DNA of 64,000 nt from Alectoria sarmentosa (GCA_009733775.1 WOGZ01000186.1:1-64000), one strand, 5' to 3'. Counted from the stretch's first letter, positions 35,063 through 46,589 are shown. Numbers and translations are program-made. The notes: generated by a model from the sequence alone, not told the origin.

Positions 35063-36550
35063 ATGTTATTCTCAAAAGAAGAACCCGAGATCACCGAGGT
35101 CCTCGAACTCGGCGATGAACGACCATCCAACACCGACGCCATGAACCAGCAGCACCGCAAGAGCGTCTCCAACAGAGGCCTCACCGGTGCTTCAGCCCTC
35201 ACCGTCAAACAATCCATCTTCCCCATCATCCTCGTCACCGTCCTATTCTTCCTCTGGGGCTTCGCCTACGGCCTACTGGACGTCCTCAACGCGAAGTTCC
35301 AAACGTCCCTGAACATCACAGCCGCCAAAGCCGGTGGTCTCCAAGGCGCCTACTTTGGAGCCTACTTGATCGGCCCGCCCACCTATTCCGGTTGGATTGT
35401 CCGCAAGTTCGGTTACAGGTGGACTTTCATCACAGGCCTGTGCATCTATGGCGTCGGCGCTCTCATGTTCTGGCCCTCGGCCGTGAAAAGATCCTTCGCC
35501 GGCTTCTGCGGCTCCCTCTTCATCGTCGGCTCCGGTCTGTCCACGCTCGAAACGTCTGCGAACCCTTTCATCGCCACCTGCGGTCCCCCCAGGCTATCCG
35601 AGTTCCGTCTCGAGCTCTCCCAGTCCTTCCAAGCCATCGGCTCGGTCATGGCCCCACTTCTGGCCTCGCGTGTTTTCTTCAAGACCACGGACCCCAACGA
35701 CCTCACCAACGTGCAGTGGACCTACCTCGGCATCGCCGCCTTCGTCTTTCTCCTGGCCGTCGTCTTCTTCTTCTCTCCAATCCCAGAGGTTACGGACGCC
35801 GACATGGCCCTGCAAGCCGAGCAATGCTCCGGCCTCACGGGCTACGTCGACAAGCCCATGCGCAATCAATACAAACTCTTCTTCGGCGTGGCCGCTCAAT
35901 TCTGCTATGTCGGCGCACAGGTCGGTGTCGCTTCCCAATTCATCAAATACTCCGTCGAGAGCGCCGGCATCACCGCATCCCAAGGTTCAGACCGTTATGC
36001 AGTTGGCCAAGGGCTTTTCGCTCTCGGCCGCTTCGCAGCAGCCGGCGCCATGATGTTTGTCAAACCTCGGTGGATCCTCCTGATCTTCCTGAGCGGAGTG
36101 ATGATCTTCATCGCCGCCGCCATGGGCACTCACGGCGAAGGAGGAGTGGCCGTGCTCTCTCTGGTCCTCTTTTTCGAATCCTGCGTCTTCCCCACCATCT
36201 TCACCCTCTCGATCCGCGGTCTGGGCCGCCACACCAAGCGCGGCTCCTCCTGGATCGTGGCGTCCGTCTCCGGCGGCGCTCTCTTCCCCGCCCTGACCGG
36301 TCTCGTGGCCGATCACAAAGGCTACCATATCGCCATGTGCGTTCCGCTAGTGGGGTTCTTCGTTGCCTTCGCGTTCCCAATCTACTTGAATACGGTTTGT
36401 GCGAGGGAGCTGGATGGGTTCCGGGAGACGAAGATTGGCTATCCTGATGCCGACGGCACGATTGGGGATGTCGTCTATGAGCAGCGCCGGGCTTCCGTGA
36501 CTCACGAGGAGAAGGGCATCCGTGCTCACGAGGAGGAAGTGTCTATTTAG
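35063..36550 (+). CDS. FucP-type MFS sugar transporter, 495 aa
   Basis: This is an intact single-exon frame. A hydrophilic N-terminus of ~45 residues precedes twelve hydrophobic helices. Characteristic pieces are LFFLWGFAYGLLDVLN in TM1, GAYLIGPPTYSGWIVRKFGYR (TM2 to motif A) and the ETSANPFIA segment, all hallmarks of the fucose/glucose-galactose permease branch of the MFS. The C-terminus is charged. The family imports L-fucose, galactose, glucose or N-acetylglucosamine by proton symport; the fungal substrate cannot be told from sequence. Strong use of C in third positions supports good expression. The start at 35063 agrees with a TATA-like box 150 bp upstream. Confidence 0.92.
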   Translation: MLFSKEEPEITEVLELGDERPSNTDAMNQQHRKSVSNRGLTGASALTVKQSIFPIILVTVLFFLWGFAYGLLDVLNAKFQTSLNITAAKAGGLQGAYFGAYLIGPPTYSGWIVRKFGYRWTFITGLCIYGVGALMFWPSAVKRSFAGFCGSLFIVGSGLSTLETSANPFIATCGPPRLSEFRLELSQSFQAIGSVMAPLLASRVFFKTTDPNDLTNVQWTYLGIAAFVFLLAVVFFFSPIPEVTDADMALQAEQCSGLTGYVDKPMRNQYKLFFGVAAQFCYVGAQVGVASQFIKYSVESAGITASQGSDRYAVGQGLFALGRFAAAGAMMFVKPRWILLIFLSGVMIFIAAAMGTHGEGGVAVLSLVLFFESCVFPTIFTLSIRGLGRHTKRGSSWIVASVSGGALFPALTGLVADHKGYHIAMCVPLVGFFVAFAFPIYLNTVCARELDGFRETKIGYPDADGTIGDVVYEQRRASVTHEEKGIRAHEEEVSI

Positions 36551-36787
36551 GCGGCGAGTAAGGGGCACGCATAACCATGTCGGTTTTCATCCGCGTCTAT
36601 TTTCTACCGGAGTCGGCGTTTAAACCGTCCAAGCAAAATTTCATTAGCCATCTATATTTCTCTTCCACATTATCGGATGCGTGTACATAGGACATCACAT
36701 AACATACCACGCAATACTACACCTAGCATATTCCATCCATTCATTCGACTTCTCTTTCCTTCGCCGCCAATCCATCCACTAGTGCAT

Positions 36788-36890
36788 AAAAACCCTCAAC
36801 CTCTCCAAAAGTGCTTAAAAACCTCTCAACCTCTCCAAAAGTGTCTAAAACCCCTCAACCTCTCCAAAAGTGCCTAAAACACCTCAAACT
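36788..36890. repeat. Minisatellite, ~30-nt unit, 3-4 copies
   Basis: The core CTCTCCAAAAGTG recurs at about 36801, 36831 and 36860 (spacing 30 and 29), with a decayed fourth copy to ~36890. It lies 240 bp past the end of the sugar transporter. Confidence 0.85.
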
Positions 36891-36954
36891 CTCCCTCCCA
36901 AAGCCTCCAAAATCAACCCGTCCGTCCCAACCCACACTTCCTTTTCCTTCCCCT

Positions 36955-36992
36955 TCCATTCCATTCCTTTCCATTCCATTCCATTCCATTCC
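36955..36992. repeat. (CCATT)n microsatellite
   Basis: Pentamer CCATT tandem run with two imperfect units. Confidence 0.85.
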
Positions 36993-37106
36993 TCCTTAAT
37001 CACAGAGCCCAAACGAGCGCTTGCGGTTTGCGACTCCAGCCTAGCCTAGCCCACATGGCAGCAGCAGCTCACATTCTTGTACTCATACTCTCCCTAAACC
37101 CGATTT

Positions 37107-37204
37107 TCCACGCGCCTCTCATACTCTTCTACCGAAAACCCAATCTTCCACGCGCCTCTCATACTCTCCCTACAACCCCATCTTCCACGCGCCTCTCATA
37201 CTCT
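37107..37204. repeat. Minisatellite, 37-40-nt unit, 3 copies
   Basis: The block TCCACGCGCCTCTCATACTCT starts at 37107, 37147 and 37184, separated by similar AAACCCAATCT-type spacers; partial copies flank it to ~37270. Confidence 0.85.
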
Positions 37205-37286
37205 ATCTACCTGAAACCCAATCTCCCACCCACCTTCCAAACTCTACTTAAACCAAACCCATCTTCCACGCACATCTCCAGCCCCG

Positions 37287-37311
37287 CCCCCCCCCCCCCC
37301 CCCGCCCCCCC
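37287..37311. repeat. C-homopolymer tract
   Basis: About 25 nearly uninterrupted C residues, broken by one G. Such tracts are error-prone in assembly and slip in replication. Confidence 0.85.
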
Positions 37312-37547
37312 GCTATCCAATTTCGATATTTCCAATTTCAAGCGATGCTATCCAAACCCTCCATAATCCCAAAATCTGAAGCTAACCAACCCAACCCAAC
37401 CCTCCATAAATCCCAAGTTTCAGCGAAAGCGATCGCACCAGCAATAACCTAACCCCCCACCCGCCCCCACCCCCCCCAATATCCAGGAGTAAGTAACTGA
37501 TTAACCATCGCCAGCCACCAGCCCTTTATTACGCAAATCTCTATCCC

Positions 37548-37655
37548 ACTGGGTAAAAAAACCCTACCACCTACCAAAACCCTACCGCCTACCACCCACC
37601 AAAACCCTACCACCTACCACCTACCGCCAACCACCAACCACCTACCATCTCTCTC
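37548..37655. repeat. Degenerate CCTACCA-type tandem repeat
   Basis: Imperfect repetition of CCTACCACC and AAAACCCTACC units over ~100 nt. Confidence 0.75.
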
Positions 37656-37912
37656 CTCCATCCCACCCCCCTCGCGAAGAAAAAAGTCCTCCCTCATTCA
37701 CGCTCTCCTCAAGTAGCCAAAAACACAGAGCCAGACATGCTTCCTTCCTTTCCCCACCCACCCCTCCACCTCGCCCACCGGCTATAAAAAAAAGTAAGCC
37801 TAATATACCGACCGATCCCGCGGAAACCACATACATACTATCAGAAAGAAGCGGTCAGATGAACTCAGCTATTCCTTTCTCGTTTCGAATAAAAAGGGGT
37901 TATAGCACATTC

Positions 37913-38008
37913 ATTCACTCACTCACTCACTCACTCACTCACTCACTCGCTCTCTCTCTTCCCATGCATGCACACAAACACACAAACACATACACACACA
38001 CACACATG
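37913..38008. repeat. (CACT)n followed by (CA)n microsatellites
   Basis: A perfect tetranucleotide run lies at 37913-37948, then an interrupted CA run from ~37970 to 38008. Confidence 0.85.
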
Positions 38009-38289
38009 CAGAAACAGAACACAAGAATGCAGAAAACAAATCTTTCATTTCAACCCTAATTCTCTAAACAAACACATTTCCAAACCCAGCCCCACACGCG
38101 TCCAGCAAGAACCTCAGAGCGGGAAACGCCCCTCGCAGCAGCGCCGAGCGATCGATCGGCACGACCCAGCCGCCCACACAAGATCTACGGAATGCGTCCG
38201 CAGGCACCGACTCGGCGACTTACACACACGACCGAACGGCTTCTCAACCGTCATCAACCCCATCGCCGCGGCGCTCTCTACCCAGCACC

Positions 38290-38364
38290 CTTCAATCTTT
38301 CAGCCAAGGTTCCCCCTTTTTCACCGCCTTCAATCTTCCAGCCAAGGTTCCCCTTTTCCACCGG
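38290..38364. repeat. 38-bp direct tandem duplication
   Basis: CTTCAATCTTTCAGCCAAGG (38290) and CTTCAATCTTCCAGCCAAGG (38328) begin two head-to-tail copies differing at a few positions. Confidence 0.85.
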
Positions 38365-38530
38365 CATGATCGAGTGCGAGTTGGAAGCCCTGCCCGTGTA
38401 ACTAACGAGTCTGGGAGCTCGTGATGGGGAGACGGTGGTAGAAGTGCGTCGGAGGCTTTCAAAGGGTGGTGCGTGCACAGGGAGCGAGCGGTTGGGAAGT
38501 AGGTTGGTGCGGGGTTGGGGGCAGAGGGTT

Positions 38531-38550
38531 GAGTGTGTGTGTGTGTGTGT
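38531..38550. repeat. (GT)n microsatellite
   Basis: Ten uninterrupted GT-type dinucleotides. Confidence 0.85.
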
Positions 38551-41500
38551 GGGAGGGAGGGTCTGAGGTGGCGGGTCATAATTTTGGGGTCCGGGAGAGC
38601 CCGTATGGGTAGTGGTTTGGGGCGGCGGGCTGATTTGGATGTTGGGGCTGGGATGGCGCAAGGGGGAAGGGGGGGGCGAATAAGAGCGAAGTTTGCGATC
38701 AAAGAGTTGTTGTGCAAGGGGATGGGGAAATATACAAGGGTGAGTAGTGCGTACGTAGGTATGTATATAAGCATAGGGGGTGTGATCAGTAGTAGTATTC
38801 TTTTTTTTTCCGCACTTTTCGGTAAAGGAACGAACGAGGGTTTAATCGACCGGGGACGGGGAGGATAAAATGCCTTGGAACGGTTCTCCTGGGCTGATTG
38901 ATGGGTACCTGATGCTCTCGCATCGATTGATCATATAGAGGTTAGTGGGCCAACGCTTGAGCTTTTTACTCAAATTTGGCCCTTTTTTTTCGAGGAGATG
39001 AGATGGACTTGAGGATTTGATGGAGCAGGAATGGAGTCAGGATGGACGACGGCCAATAAGGCGCTCGCCACTGCAGCTTTCATCCAGCCAAGCATGCTGA
39101 CCGCTGATCCCGCGGCTGACATCTGGGTCCTCAAACACACCATGGTCCTCAACATGAGCGTACTTGTCGAAATTCGGGTTCCCAACCATGTTGCCAGTCA
39201 GGTTTCAGCTATGACCTATGCACCTGTCGGGCATATCGCTCTAAGAATATGGGGTCAAAGACATCCCCCAGAACTATTCGGAAGATAGAATCATCCCTCT
39301 TACACATCACTCGTGATCACCGTTCTTCCTACATATCCTACTTTCTGACAGTACTCAACTCGAGGGGTGGTTCAAAGACAGCGCCGATAAAGATGGCCCA
39401 CCATCACGTACAACGAAGGAGACATACTCCAAGGAGAAGCTACCATTCTACCAGAAACGCAACGAGGGGTCGAAGACTGTTGCAAAGATAGTTGGTTCCC
39501 AGCCTCCTCCGGCCTGTTGCCATGCCAGCCACATGATTAGTACTCTATATAGGGCTTGCTCCAGGGGAGCTTTGGGAGAACAATCAATCCATTCTGATAT
39601 CCCATACCTGATCTTTCAACGAAGACGAAAAACCACATAGAAGAAGCTCAATCAAAGAGAGTACTCGAGAAACAGCCAAGAGCAAAAATAAAAAGCCAAG
39701 ACTAAAACGAGGACCAGCAAATGGGAGCAAGAGACGTCGCACAACCCATTCGACCAGTCTGCTCCAACCCTCATGGCTCCAATGAATCTCGGCCCTGCGG
39801 CCGAGATGAGAAGGAAGCTGGCGCGCACGAGTGGCACCATGTGCAACATTGTAGAATTACGATTCGCGCGTGTCGCCGACGTTTTTGTAGCCAACATTGA
39901 TGAAAGATTTCAAGGTCGCCCTCTGGCAGCTCTCATCGGGACTCGTAATGGGGAAGCCTGATGAATGCGGTTTCTTACCCAGGCTTGCCACGATGTTCCA
40001 ATCTACCTCCACAATCGCATCTGGTGTGAGATTTGTTGGAAGCAACAGCAATCTTGCATGAAAAGACGAACGAAAAAAGCCCAGGATGATTCGGTAAAGT
40101 ATCATGTGGATAAATCCAGACACTGGTCGGCAATTGCCGGTCGAACACCACTCAAATCAGTGGCGGAAACATGTCGTCGTTCATGAGACCTACAGGCAGG
40201 CAGGTCGCATCATCGGAGCCTCGCGGCGGCGGGGGTGAACTTTGTGCGCGGCCGACTGCGGGGAAAGTGCAGGAGCGGGGTCGAAAGATATCGATTGGCC
40301 GCAAGCCCCCGTTCTCCCATTCGCAGTTTTCAGCATGCATGCACTGTTACCCTTACAACATATCATCTACCGATTATCCCGGCGCTCTGCTTGGAAAGTC
40401 CCGGACAGCGCTCCCTGTTCTCGTTGTACCAAATCCCAACGAGCTTCTACGCATTGAGCACGAACATGCCAAGCCTCGACAGCATGACAAAGGGTCACGT
40501 GATGTGCCTTGGACTAGCGTGCTGCATTGTTTTTCCCTTGGCTGCGGGCGAGAGATTGTTTGCCCCGTGCGAGGCCACGCTTTCCGAACCCAAGGTCGGG
40601 TCATGGCTGCGACTACGAGTATCGCTGTGGGTAGGTAGGACAGGATCGACTTTTTTGATGCCGACGTCCAAAGACCCAAGGGTACAAGAATGAAAAAGTA
40701 CGATGAAATCCAGCTCGGTCAATGATTTCCCTCCTCTGACCTCTCTGTGTCAAGCGATAATCTCTGTATGTACGAGTTTGGTACCTATGTACCTACTTCA
40801 AACGCACAGACTGCGCCACGAAAGCTACTTACTTAACAAGTAAAGAAAAAAAGCGGCGCTTGCCGCATCTCCGGTTCTGAATCGGAAATATGCCCCACCC
40901 CTTTGTAGAGAGAGTAACGCACCAGGGCACACTTGAGAGTGAAGCTCCCAGAAGACAGGAAAGCGACACTTGGATGCTGAATGGAGAGTTGCAAAGGCCA
41001 TGATCGATCATGGATGGGAGGAGAGAGAGAGTGTGTGTGAGGGAGATGGATTGTGAAACTGAAAGAGGAGCTGCAGCTGGAACCGGGCCCGAAGAGGACT
41101 CAAATTATGCATTAAGTATTGAAATGGTCGGATCGAGCTTTGACTAGGTCATCGGAGATGAGTCCGAAAAGTGGGAAGCTGAATTTTTTCTTTTTTCGTT
41201 TTTTTCTTTTTTTTTAGAAAAAAGGACCCTGCATAGCGGGATCGACGTTTCGCTCGTGAAAAGCTTCCTTGTTTGTGATTCGCTGACAAGGGGATATGGC
41301 TTTTCATGCATATTCTGTCTACAGGCTGGCATCGTTCGCTAGGTAGATGATGAATCGAACCTGGGAGCTTCACGTGGCTGTCACTTTTCTTTTTGCCAAG
41401 TGCACGAATATGCATTGCAGGCTACTTGCTCAGGAATCAGAATCCACGTGGATATAGGAACACCATGCTGCCATGTTCGTCTCCAATACTCCAATTCCAA

Positions 41501-41719
41501 TTCCAACTCCGACTTTCGCTCCTCGGTCTTCCCTTCCACTCAAAAAGCCTTGAGACCAATCCAACAATTGAAATGCTTACCAAGATACCAGAAGGTCCAG
41601 GAAACGATGCAGTCATCACTCCGAATACATCGACAGAGCAGCCGTCAAACGAGTGACCAGAGCATAAAAGCAGCCATCAACCCTCCCACCATAACGCCTA
41701 TCCACCTCCCCATCAACCC

Positions 41720-42526
41720 ATGCATCAAGACATCGTAGGTCCAGTCCACCAGCCCAAGAAAGACCAAGACATTCTTGCGTACGAAGACAAGTGGATTGGA
41801 TGGGACGGTCCCGTATGTTGTTCCCAATACGGTCGCTTCGAGAACCGAGAGGACGCCGCTGCGGACGATGGATACGAGTCCGGTGGCCATCTCCACCATC
41901 AAGGTCTGTCAATGCTCTGCTCCACACGCCGTCCAGTGCCTATGCATCGGGGCCAGCTAAGAATTGGGCTATTAGATCTAAGACTCGAGCGCTGCGAGAA
42001 GCACGGCGGCAACTGCAGGCTTCCATTCCAGCATCGCTCCTACGTCAAAGACATTCAGCGGCGCGTGGAGCCCATGGTCGAAAGCCTCATCCGTGTCGAG
42101 AGCCAGGTTGGCAAATTGATACACCACGCAATCAAGGACGGGGAATCCGCGCTCCACCACAACGGGCAGGACGGAAGCCCGCACGAAGCGATCGGGGCTC
42201 CGCCTGATGGACATCGGGGGCGACGGCCTTCGGAGCCTATTGAATCCTTGCACGGGGCAGCGTACCGTCAGCGCTATGACGAAGCTCCGCACCCAGGGCA
42301 TACCCAAAGACCACGCGAGCCCGTCGAGATGAGTGTTGAGAAGTTGGAGGATCGCGTCGAGAATTTGATGAAGCAGGTACAGCATATGATGAAGGATGGA
42401 CAGGATCGGTTTGAGAAGTGTAGAGAGAACCTAGTGCCGCCAAGCCAGGAGGAGAGGGGAGAGGTGCGCGAAAGCCATCAACAATCTTGGAATGAGAGGC
42501 GGGAGTATTACCAAGGGGGCCGATAG
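41720..42526 (+). CDS. Possible coiled-coil protein, 244-268 aa
   Basis: This open frame has amphipathic, heptad-like helices in its C-terminal half (RRVEPMVESLIRVESQVGKL; VEKLEDRVENLMKQVQHMMK) and good third-position bias. A consensus intron-like segment at 41904-41975 (72 nt) lies in frame, so spliced and unspliced forms both stay open. The N-terminus is uncertain: the frame stays open upstream only to a stop at 41654. The opposite strand (41645-41902) also carries an open, membrane-like frame with acceptable codons, so strand is not fully settled. No family was recognised. Confidence 0.45.
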   Translation: MHQDIVGPVHQPKKDQDILAYEDKWIGWDGPVCCSQYGRFENREDAAADDGYESGGHLHHQGLSMLCSTRRPVPMHRGQLRIGLLDLRLERCEKHGGNCRLPFQHRSYVKDIQRRVEPMVESLIRVESQVGKLIHHAIKDGESALHHNGQDGSPHEAIGAPPDGHRGRRPSEPIESLHGAAYRQRYDEAPHPGHTQRPREPVEMSVEKLEDRVENLMKQVQHMMKDGQDRFEKCRENLVPPSQEERGEVRESHQQSWNERREYYQGGR

Positions 42527-43632
42527 CGGTGGTGATTGGGATGGGGATTGGGCGGGGCGGTATGGATTGTATTTAAAGTTTCATGTCACCGAAATAAAAA
42601 TATGTAATTGTCTTTCCCGCGCAGGTTTGGTACTCTACTACCCCAAGGTTTGCAAGGAGGGAAGAGGCTCACAAAATCAAACGCACCGAGTCTGCCGTGA
42701 ACAGAAATCATGGAACCACAAGTCAAAGTAAGCCAGCGGCCCCAGTCACTTCTCCAGCCCAGAACAGGATCGTAATATCTTATCGTGATGAGCAGAAAAG
42801 AAGAGACGTAAGTGCAAGCTTCGAGAGTACGGAGAAGTCTCCGGTCGGGTCTCTGAACCTTTGGAGGGGAAGATTATTTGGACGTCTTGAAAGAATGCAG
42901 CCTTTGCACACGCTCTTTCCTAATTGCCCCAATCGACGACTACCTGGGCTGCGGCATTGGAGAGAGAAGATTAACACTGAGGGTTGATGAGAGAAAACCC
43001 CCACAGCTCAACGGTTGGTCTCGATGTGAAGCAGCGCAGAAGAAAAAGGGAAGAAAAAGAAAAGAAAAGAAAAGAAAAGAAAAGAATAGAAAAGAAACGA
43101 AAAGAAATGAAGCGGCAGACGGATAATGGGAGAGATATGCGAATCGAAAGAAGAAAGGCAACTTGGTGAAGGAGGCTGAAAATGACAAGGGAAAAGGGGG
43201 AAAGGGCTCAGGCCAACTTTTGATCTCAATGTCCCGGGAGACCGGCGTTTGCCGAATCCGGAGCTACGTCCGATCTGCAAAAAATTAAAAAGGCAAATTT
43301 ACGCGATGAGTGGACCCTGGAAATGAAGATGACGATGACGATGAATGAGGGTCGATGTGTCTGTCTGCCCATTTCCAATCTAATAGTTGATGCTTTAATA
43401 TCACGATCAAAAGAGTCTCATGATAATCAAAAAAGTCGAAGAATCACATAGTCTTTTGCTTCTCAACTAACCCTGGGTACTCGAAGAACCAAACCACTAG
43501 GCTCCCATCCGCATACCTGTCTGCACTCTACTTTCTATTGCAACTGCGAAGGAGACGGCAAACAAACCCAGCAATCCAACCTGAAGACACTACTTTGGTC
43601 TCTGCCGAACTACTACTGACACTCTACTCCCT
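42527..43632. other. Intergenic with (AAAAG)n run
   Basis: The interval holds the 5' flank of the bHLH gene and a purine-rich microsatellite. No gene is supported. Confidence 0.55.
43048..43112. repeat. (AAAAG)n microsatellite
   Basis: Imperfect AAAAG/AAAGA pentamers over ~60 nt, about 520 bp upstream of the bHLH start codon. Confidence 0.85.
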
Positions 43633-44782
43633 ATGTCTTTCTCCCACAGAGAGACAGACATGGCCGACTTTCCTTTCGATCACAGCACGGATGATACATC
43701 TAGTCCAGTGAGTAGTAACCCTGCTAATCCACGCTCAAACTCTCACCTGTTCCTTTCTTCTTACACTGAGACTCGTCTCACAGGATTCACCGTATCCCGC
43801 CAAGTCCGCAAACACGCCACAATCATATGCCCCTTCCCCTCAATTTGAAATTCATAGCGCAAAGTCAGACTGCCCTCTGCCAACGTCCCATGAAACAAAA
43901 TGGATGTATTTCGATGACATGTCCAAGGATGGCTACTTCCCCAATACCAGGTCATCGCCTGTAGATGTCCCGACATACTTCCAGCCGCGCTGGAACGATG
44001 CCTCGAACCCTTCCAGCCTTCGCTCCGTCAACTCGGACACTTTTGCCTCGTCAAATTGCCATCATAAAGAGCTCGCCAAGATCACCGAGTATGAGCCGTG
44101 GTCCATCACTCAACCGGCAAACAGGCAGAGCGACGCCAAGAAGCCAACACGGTTCCACCCGCCAACCTTGTCCTCGCACCAGCAGGAGACACCTCCGTCA
44201 CCATCTCTGAAACAAGAGCAGGTCTCTCATCAAAGATGGCCTTTAGCGCGAGCCAACTCCGGCAGCGGTAGACCCCTCAGCCATCCAGCCTCTTTGCAAA
44301 CTCCCATCCACCCGAAGAGGAGAATGAGTGCCGCCGGCACGCCCGAGACGTCCCCTTCGACCTCCATCATAGATCCATGTATCCCAGTCGAACAAGTCCG
44401 TATGATAGAGCCGCGAGAGAAAGCCGCCGCCAAAATCTCCCATTCCATCACCGAGCGCAGATATCGCGAAAACCTCAACTCCAAAATCACTCAACTGGAT
44501 CAGACATTATCATCGACGCGTAATCCCAAAGACCAGGCGCAGAATTTCGACGGCCAAGATGAAAGGTACGTAGAGACGCCCGTCAAAGCTCGGAAAGCCG
44601 ACGTTCTGAATGCAGCGATGAGATATGTCAAACAAGCGGAGCATGATGGTGAAGCGAGGACCAAGGAGATAGAATTCCTCCGGCTACGCGTCGCCGCGCT
44701 GGAGAAGCTTGTCAATTGTGGAGACTGCGCTCTGCTGAAACAGTTTGCTGGTCAGCAGATGAACCATCCGACCGACTTTTGA
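43633..44782 (+). CDS. SREBP-type bHLH transcription factor, 357 aa
   Basis: Exons 43633-43707 and 43784-44782 (intron 43708-43783, GTGAGT...CTCACAG) give 358 codons. The N-terminal ~240 residues are Ser/Pro-rich and disordered. The basic region at ~244-258 reads HSITERRYRENLN; the Tyr after ERR is the SREBP-class signature that replaces the usual Arg and permits binding to both E-box and SRE sites. Helix 1 is followed by a long loop (~25 residues) and helix 2 (KADVLNAAMRYVKQ, ~295-308), then a leucine-zipper-like helix (~318-336). No TM helices follow, so it is a soluble nuclear bHLH, unlike Sre1. Fungal relatives include small SREBP-like regulators of hypoxia, sterol or development genes. 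ATG 43663 is an alternative start. Confidence 0.88.
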
Positions 44783-45060
44783 TGAAAAAGTATTGCTGTG
44801 AGCTGTCTAAGACTTGAAAAAGAGGCTCTGATCCGTACTATTCCCAATCCCGCCAACCGCTTTGCTGCAAACCCGAGGCCAGGATCCCTCGCACGGTTTC
44901 AGATGCACACAATTTTCCAAGTTCGATAGTAGCGATGAAGGCGGTCGCTCTCTATCTCCGACGAGACTGGATGTTGGGAAGATACAATACTCCCAACGTA
45001 CGCCTTCGCCGTCATCTCTGCTCCTGTCGCTTCCGCGATTTCCTTTGGAGCCGCCTACCA

Positions 45061-45660
45061 TCACTCATTTGGCTTTGCTGCGACAGCGGCCTCCTCAAGC
45101 GCATCTACGCTATCTGCCGACCCTGCAGCTTTCAGCAGGGGAGGTGTCGTGAATTCAGGACAATTGCCGAAGAACACCGGGACTTGAAGCAAGTAGTTAG
45201 CCATCGTTGTTAGATCAAAGATGGTCGAGAACCGTCGACTGTCCCCATGGAATGACTCACTAATCGGACTTGGGGGTGGACTATCCAAATCCCTTGACCG
45301 CCACGAGGTCGCTCCGTTTTCCACCGTTCCGCGCCTCTGGTGGTGTCGAATAAGCGGCGCTGAGAGGATGGGAACTTTTGGTGGAAGCGTCTTTTGCACC
45401 ATGGTGTGGCTTTGGCTCGTCGCAATTGCAGCGGAAGGTGGCACTATCTCAATCGCGCGGCGTTCCTCTGTAGTCTCACGCTCCAGTGGTGAATTACAGT
45501 CATGGAGATGGTCGGTTGTTGGAGAATGGCCTTCAAGGAAGGCAGTGATGGAATGCTCATGGTGGACGGCACGGAATTCGTCCGCGGCGCAGGTGTCAAT
45601 GTCTGAAAGGTCGTCGATGCCGGAGAGGATGTCGGAGATTCTGCGGTCGCGGTTGTACAT
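45061..45660 (-). CDS. Hypothetical disordered protein, 199 aa (173 if spliced)
   Basis: An intact frame runs from ATG 45660. The N-terminus is acidic (SDILSGIDDLSDID), followed by His/Ser/Pro-rich sequence and an Ala-rich C-terminus. A consensus intron (GTGAGT...GGCTAACTAC...TTCAAG, 45183-45260, 78 nt, multiple of 3) would remove 26 residues without breaking the frame and is probably real. No domain is recognised. It is convergent with the bHLH gene (278 bp between stops). Confidence 0.6.
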   Translation of the reverse strand: MYNRDRRISDILSGIDDLSDIDTCAADEFRAVHHEHSITAFLEGHSPTTDHLHDCNSPLERETTEERRAIEIVPPSAAIATSQSHTMVQKTLPPKVPILSAPLIRHHQRRGTVENGATSWRSRDLDSPPPSPISESFHGDSRRFSTIFDLTTMANYLLQVPVFFGNCPEFTTPPLLKAAGSADSVDALEEAAVAAKPNE

Positions 45661-46589
45661 TATGAGTGAGAACGGTCAGTCGTATGTAACGATCTAACGA
45701 TGATGATACGGGGAAAAATGAACAAACACTTCCAATAATACAATCAACGCAATCTATCCCATCTGTCTGCTCACGAATTCTTTCGCAAGTGTGGGTACGA
45801 GTAGTAGAAGAAGACGGATATAGTATGAGTAGACAGACAGACAGACAGACAGGATGAAAGATTTTACGTTGTACCACCCTTTTTTATCAAACAAAAACAT
45901 GCTACAGTATTACCCCTTTTCCCCACGATGCAAGAATCGCCGATCCGGCATCATGGCTTTTGAATCGAACGATGAGTAGTGAAGGATCTACACCGTCTCC
46001 TTCCAAACGCAGACGCAATTCCTGCCCCGCATCCCTACCTAGCTAGCCGCCGAGAAAGAAAAAAGTGGCGTGACCAACACACACACACACACACACGAGC
46101 TGAAAAATCAGGGAAATAGGTAAATCAGATCGTTCGATTCACGTGCATGTGCATGTGCATGAAAAAAAGGCCAATCCTGAATCTTTGTTTGGCGTGACGT
46201 GGCATGGCATGGTTATGGTGGGCTGGACCCTTCCCCGCAGAAATCAAATCGGATCGGAGCATGCTCCGTGACGACAATTGCGCGGATGTCAATTATCAAT
46301 GTCACGCATGATCAAAGCACCATTGTTTTTGATCATCATCATCATCATCAACAACAACAACAACAAATTCCCATTCCCTTTCCCCTATTCAACACATCGA
46401 CTACTCGTAATCTAATTCCATCTCCCAACCCACCAGGAAACCCGAAATCCCATATCTCATCTTGGCTAAATAACCCACTCCTCCTCCTCCTCCTCCTCCT
46501 CCTCCTCCTCCCCTCTTGCTTCTTCCTTCCTCCCCATCATCTTAATCTTCATCTTCGTCATCATCATCACCCACAAAGCAGAAAATCAA
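45661..46589. other. Intergenic with several microsatellites
   Basis: (GACA)n at 45830-45852, (AC)n at 46075-46096, (ATC)n/(CAA)n at 46330-46368 and (CTC)n at 46477-46511. No gene. Confidence 0.7.

Larger units (their letters stand above)
36551..41719. other. 5 kb repeat-rich interval without supported genes
   Basis: This interval is dominated by mini- and microsatellites (listed separately). Frames at 39031-39288, 39652-40123 and 40171-40693 overlap on opposite strands with no motif or consistent start, so I do not call genes. Confidence 0.5.

Noticed and set aside
35392..36447. 351-codon frame inside the FucP transporter
   Set aside because: Arg/Leu/Pro-rich shadow frame created by the strong codon bias of the real gene.
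39652..40123. Minus-strand frames that might form a small membrane protein
   Set aside because: No consistent start or intron joins them, and the plus strand is equally open.
41340..41372. GGTTCGATTC-like B-box on the minus strand
   Set aside because: Flanking bases do not form a T-stem or cloverleaf.
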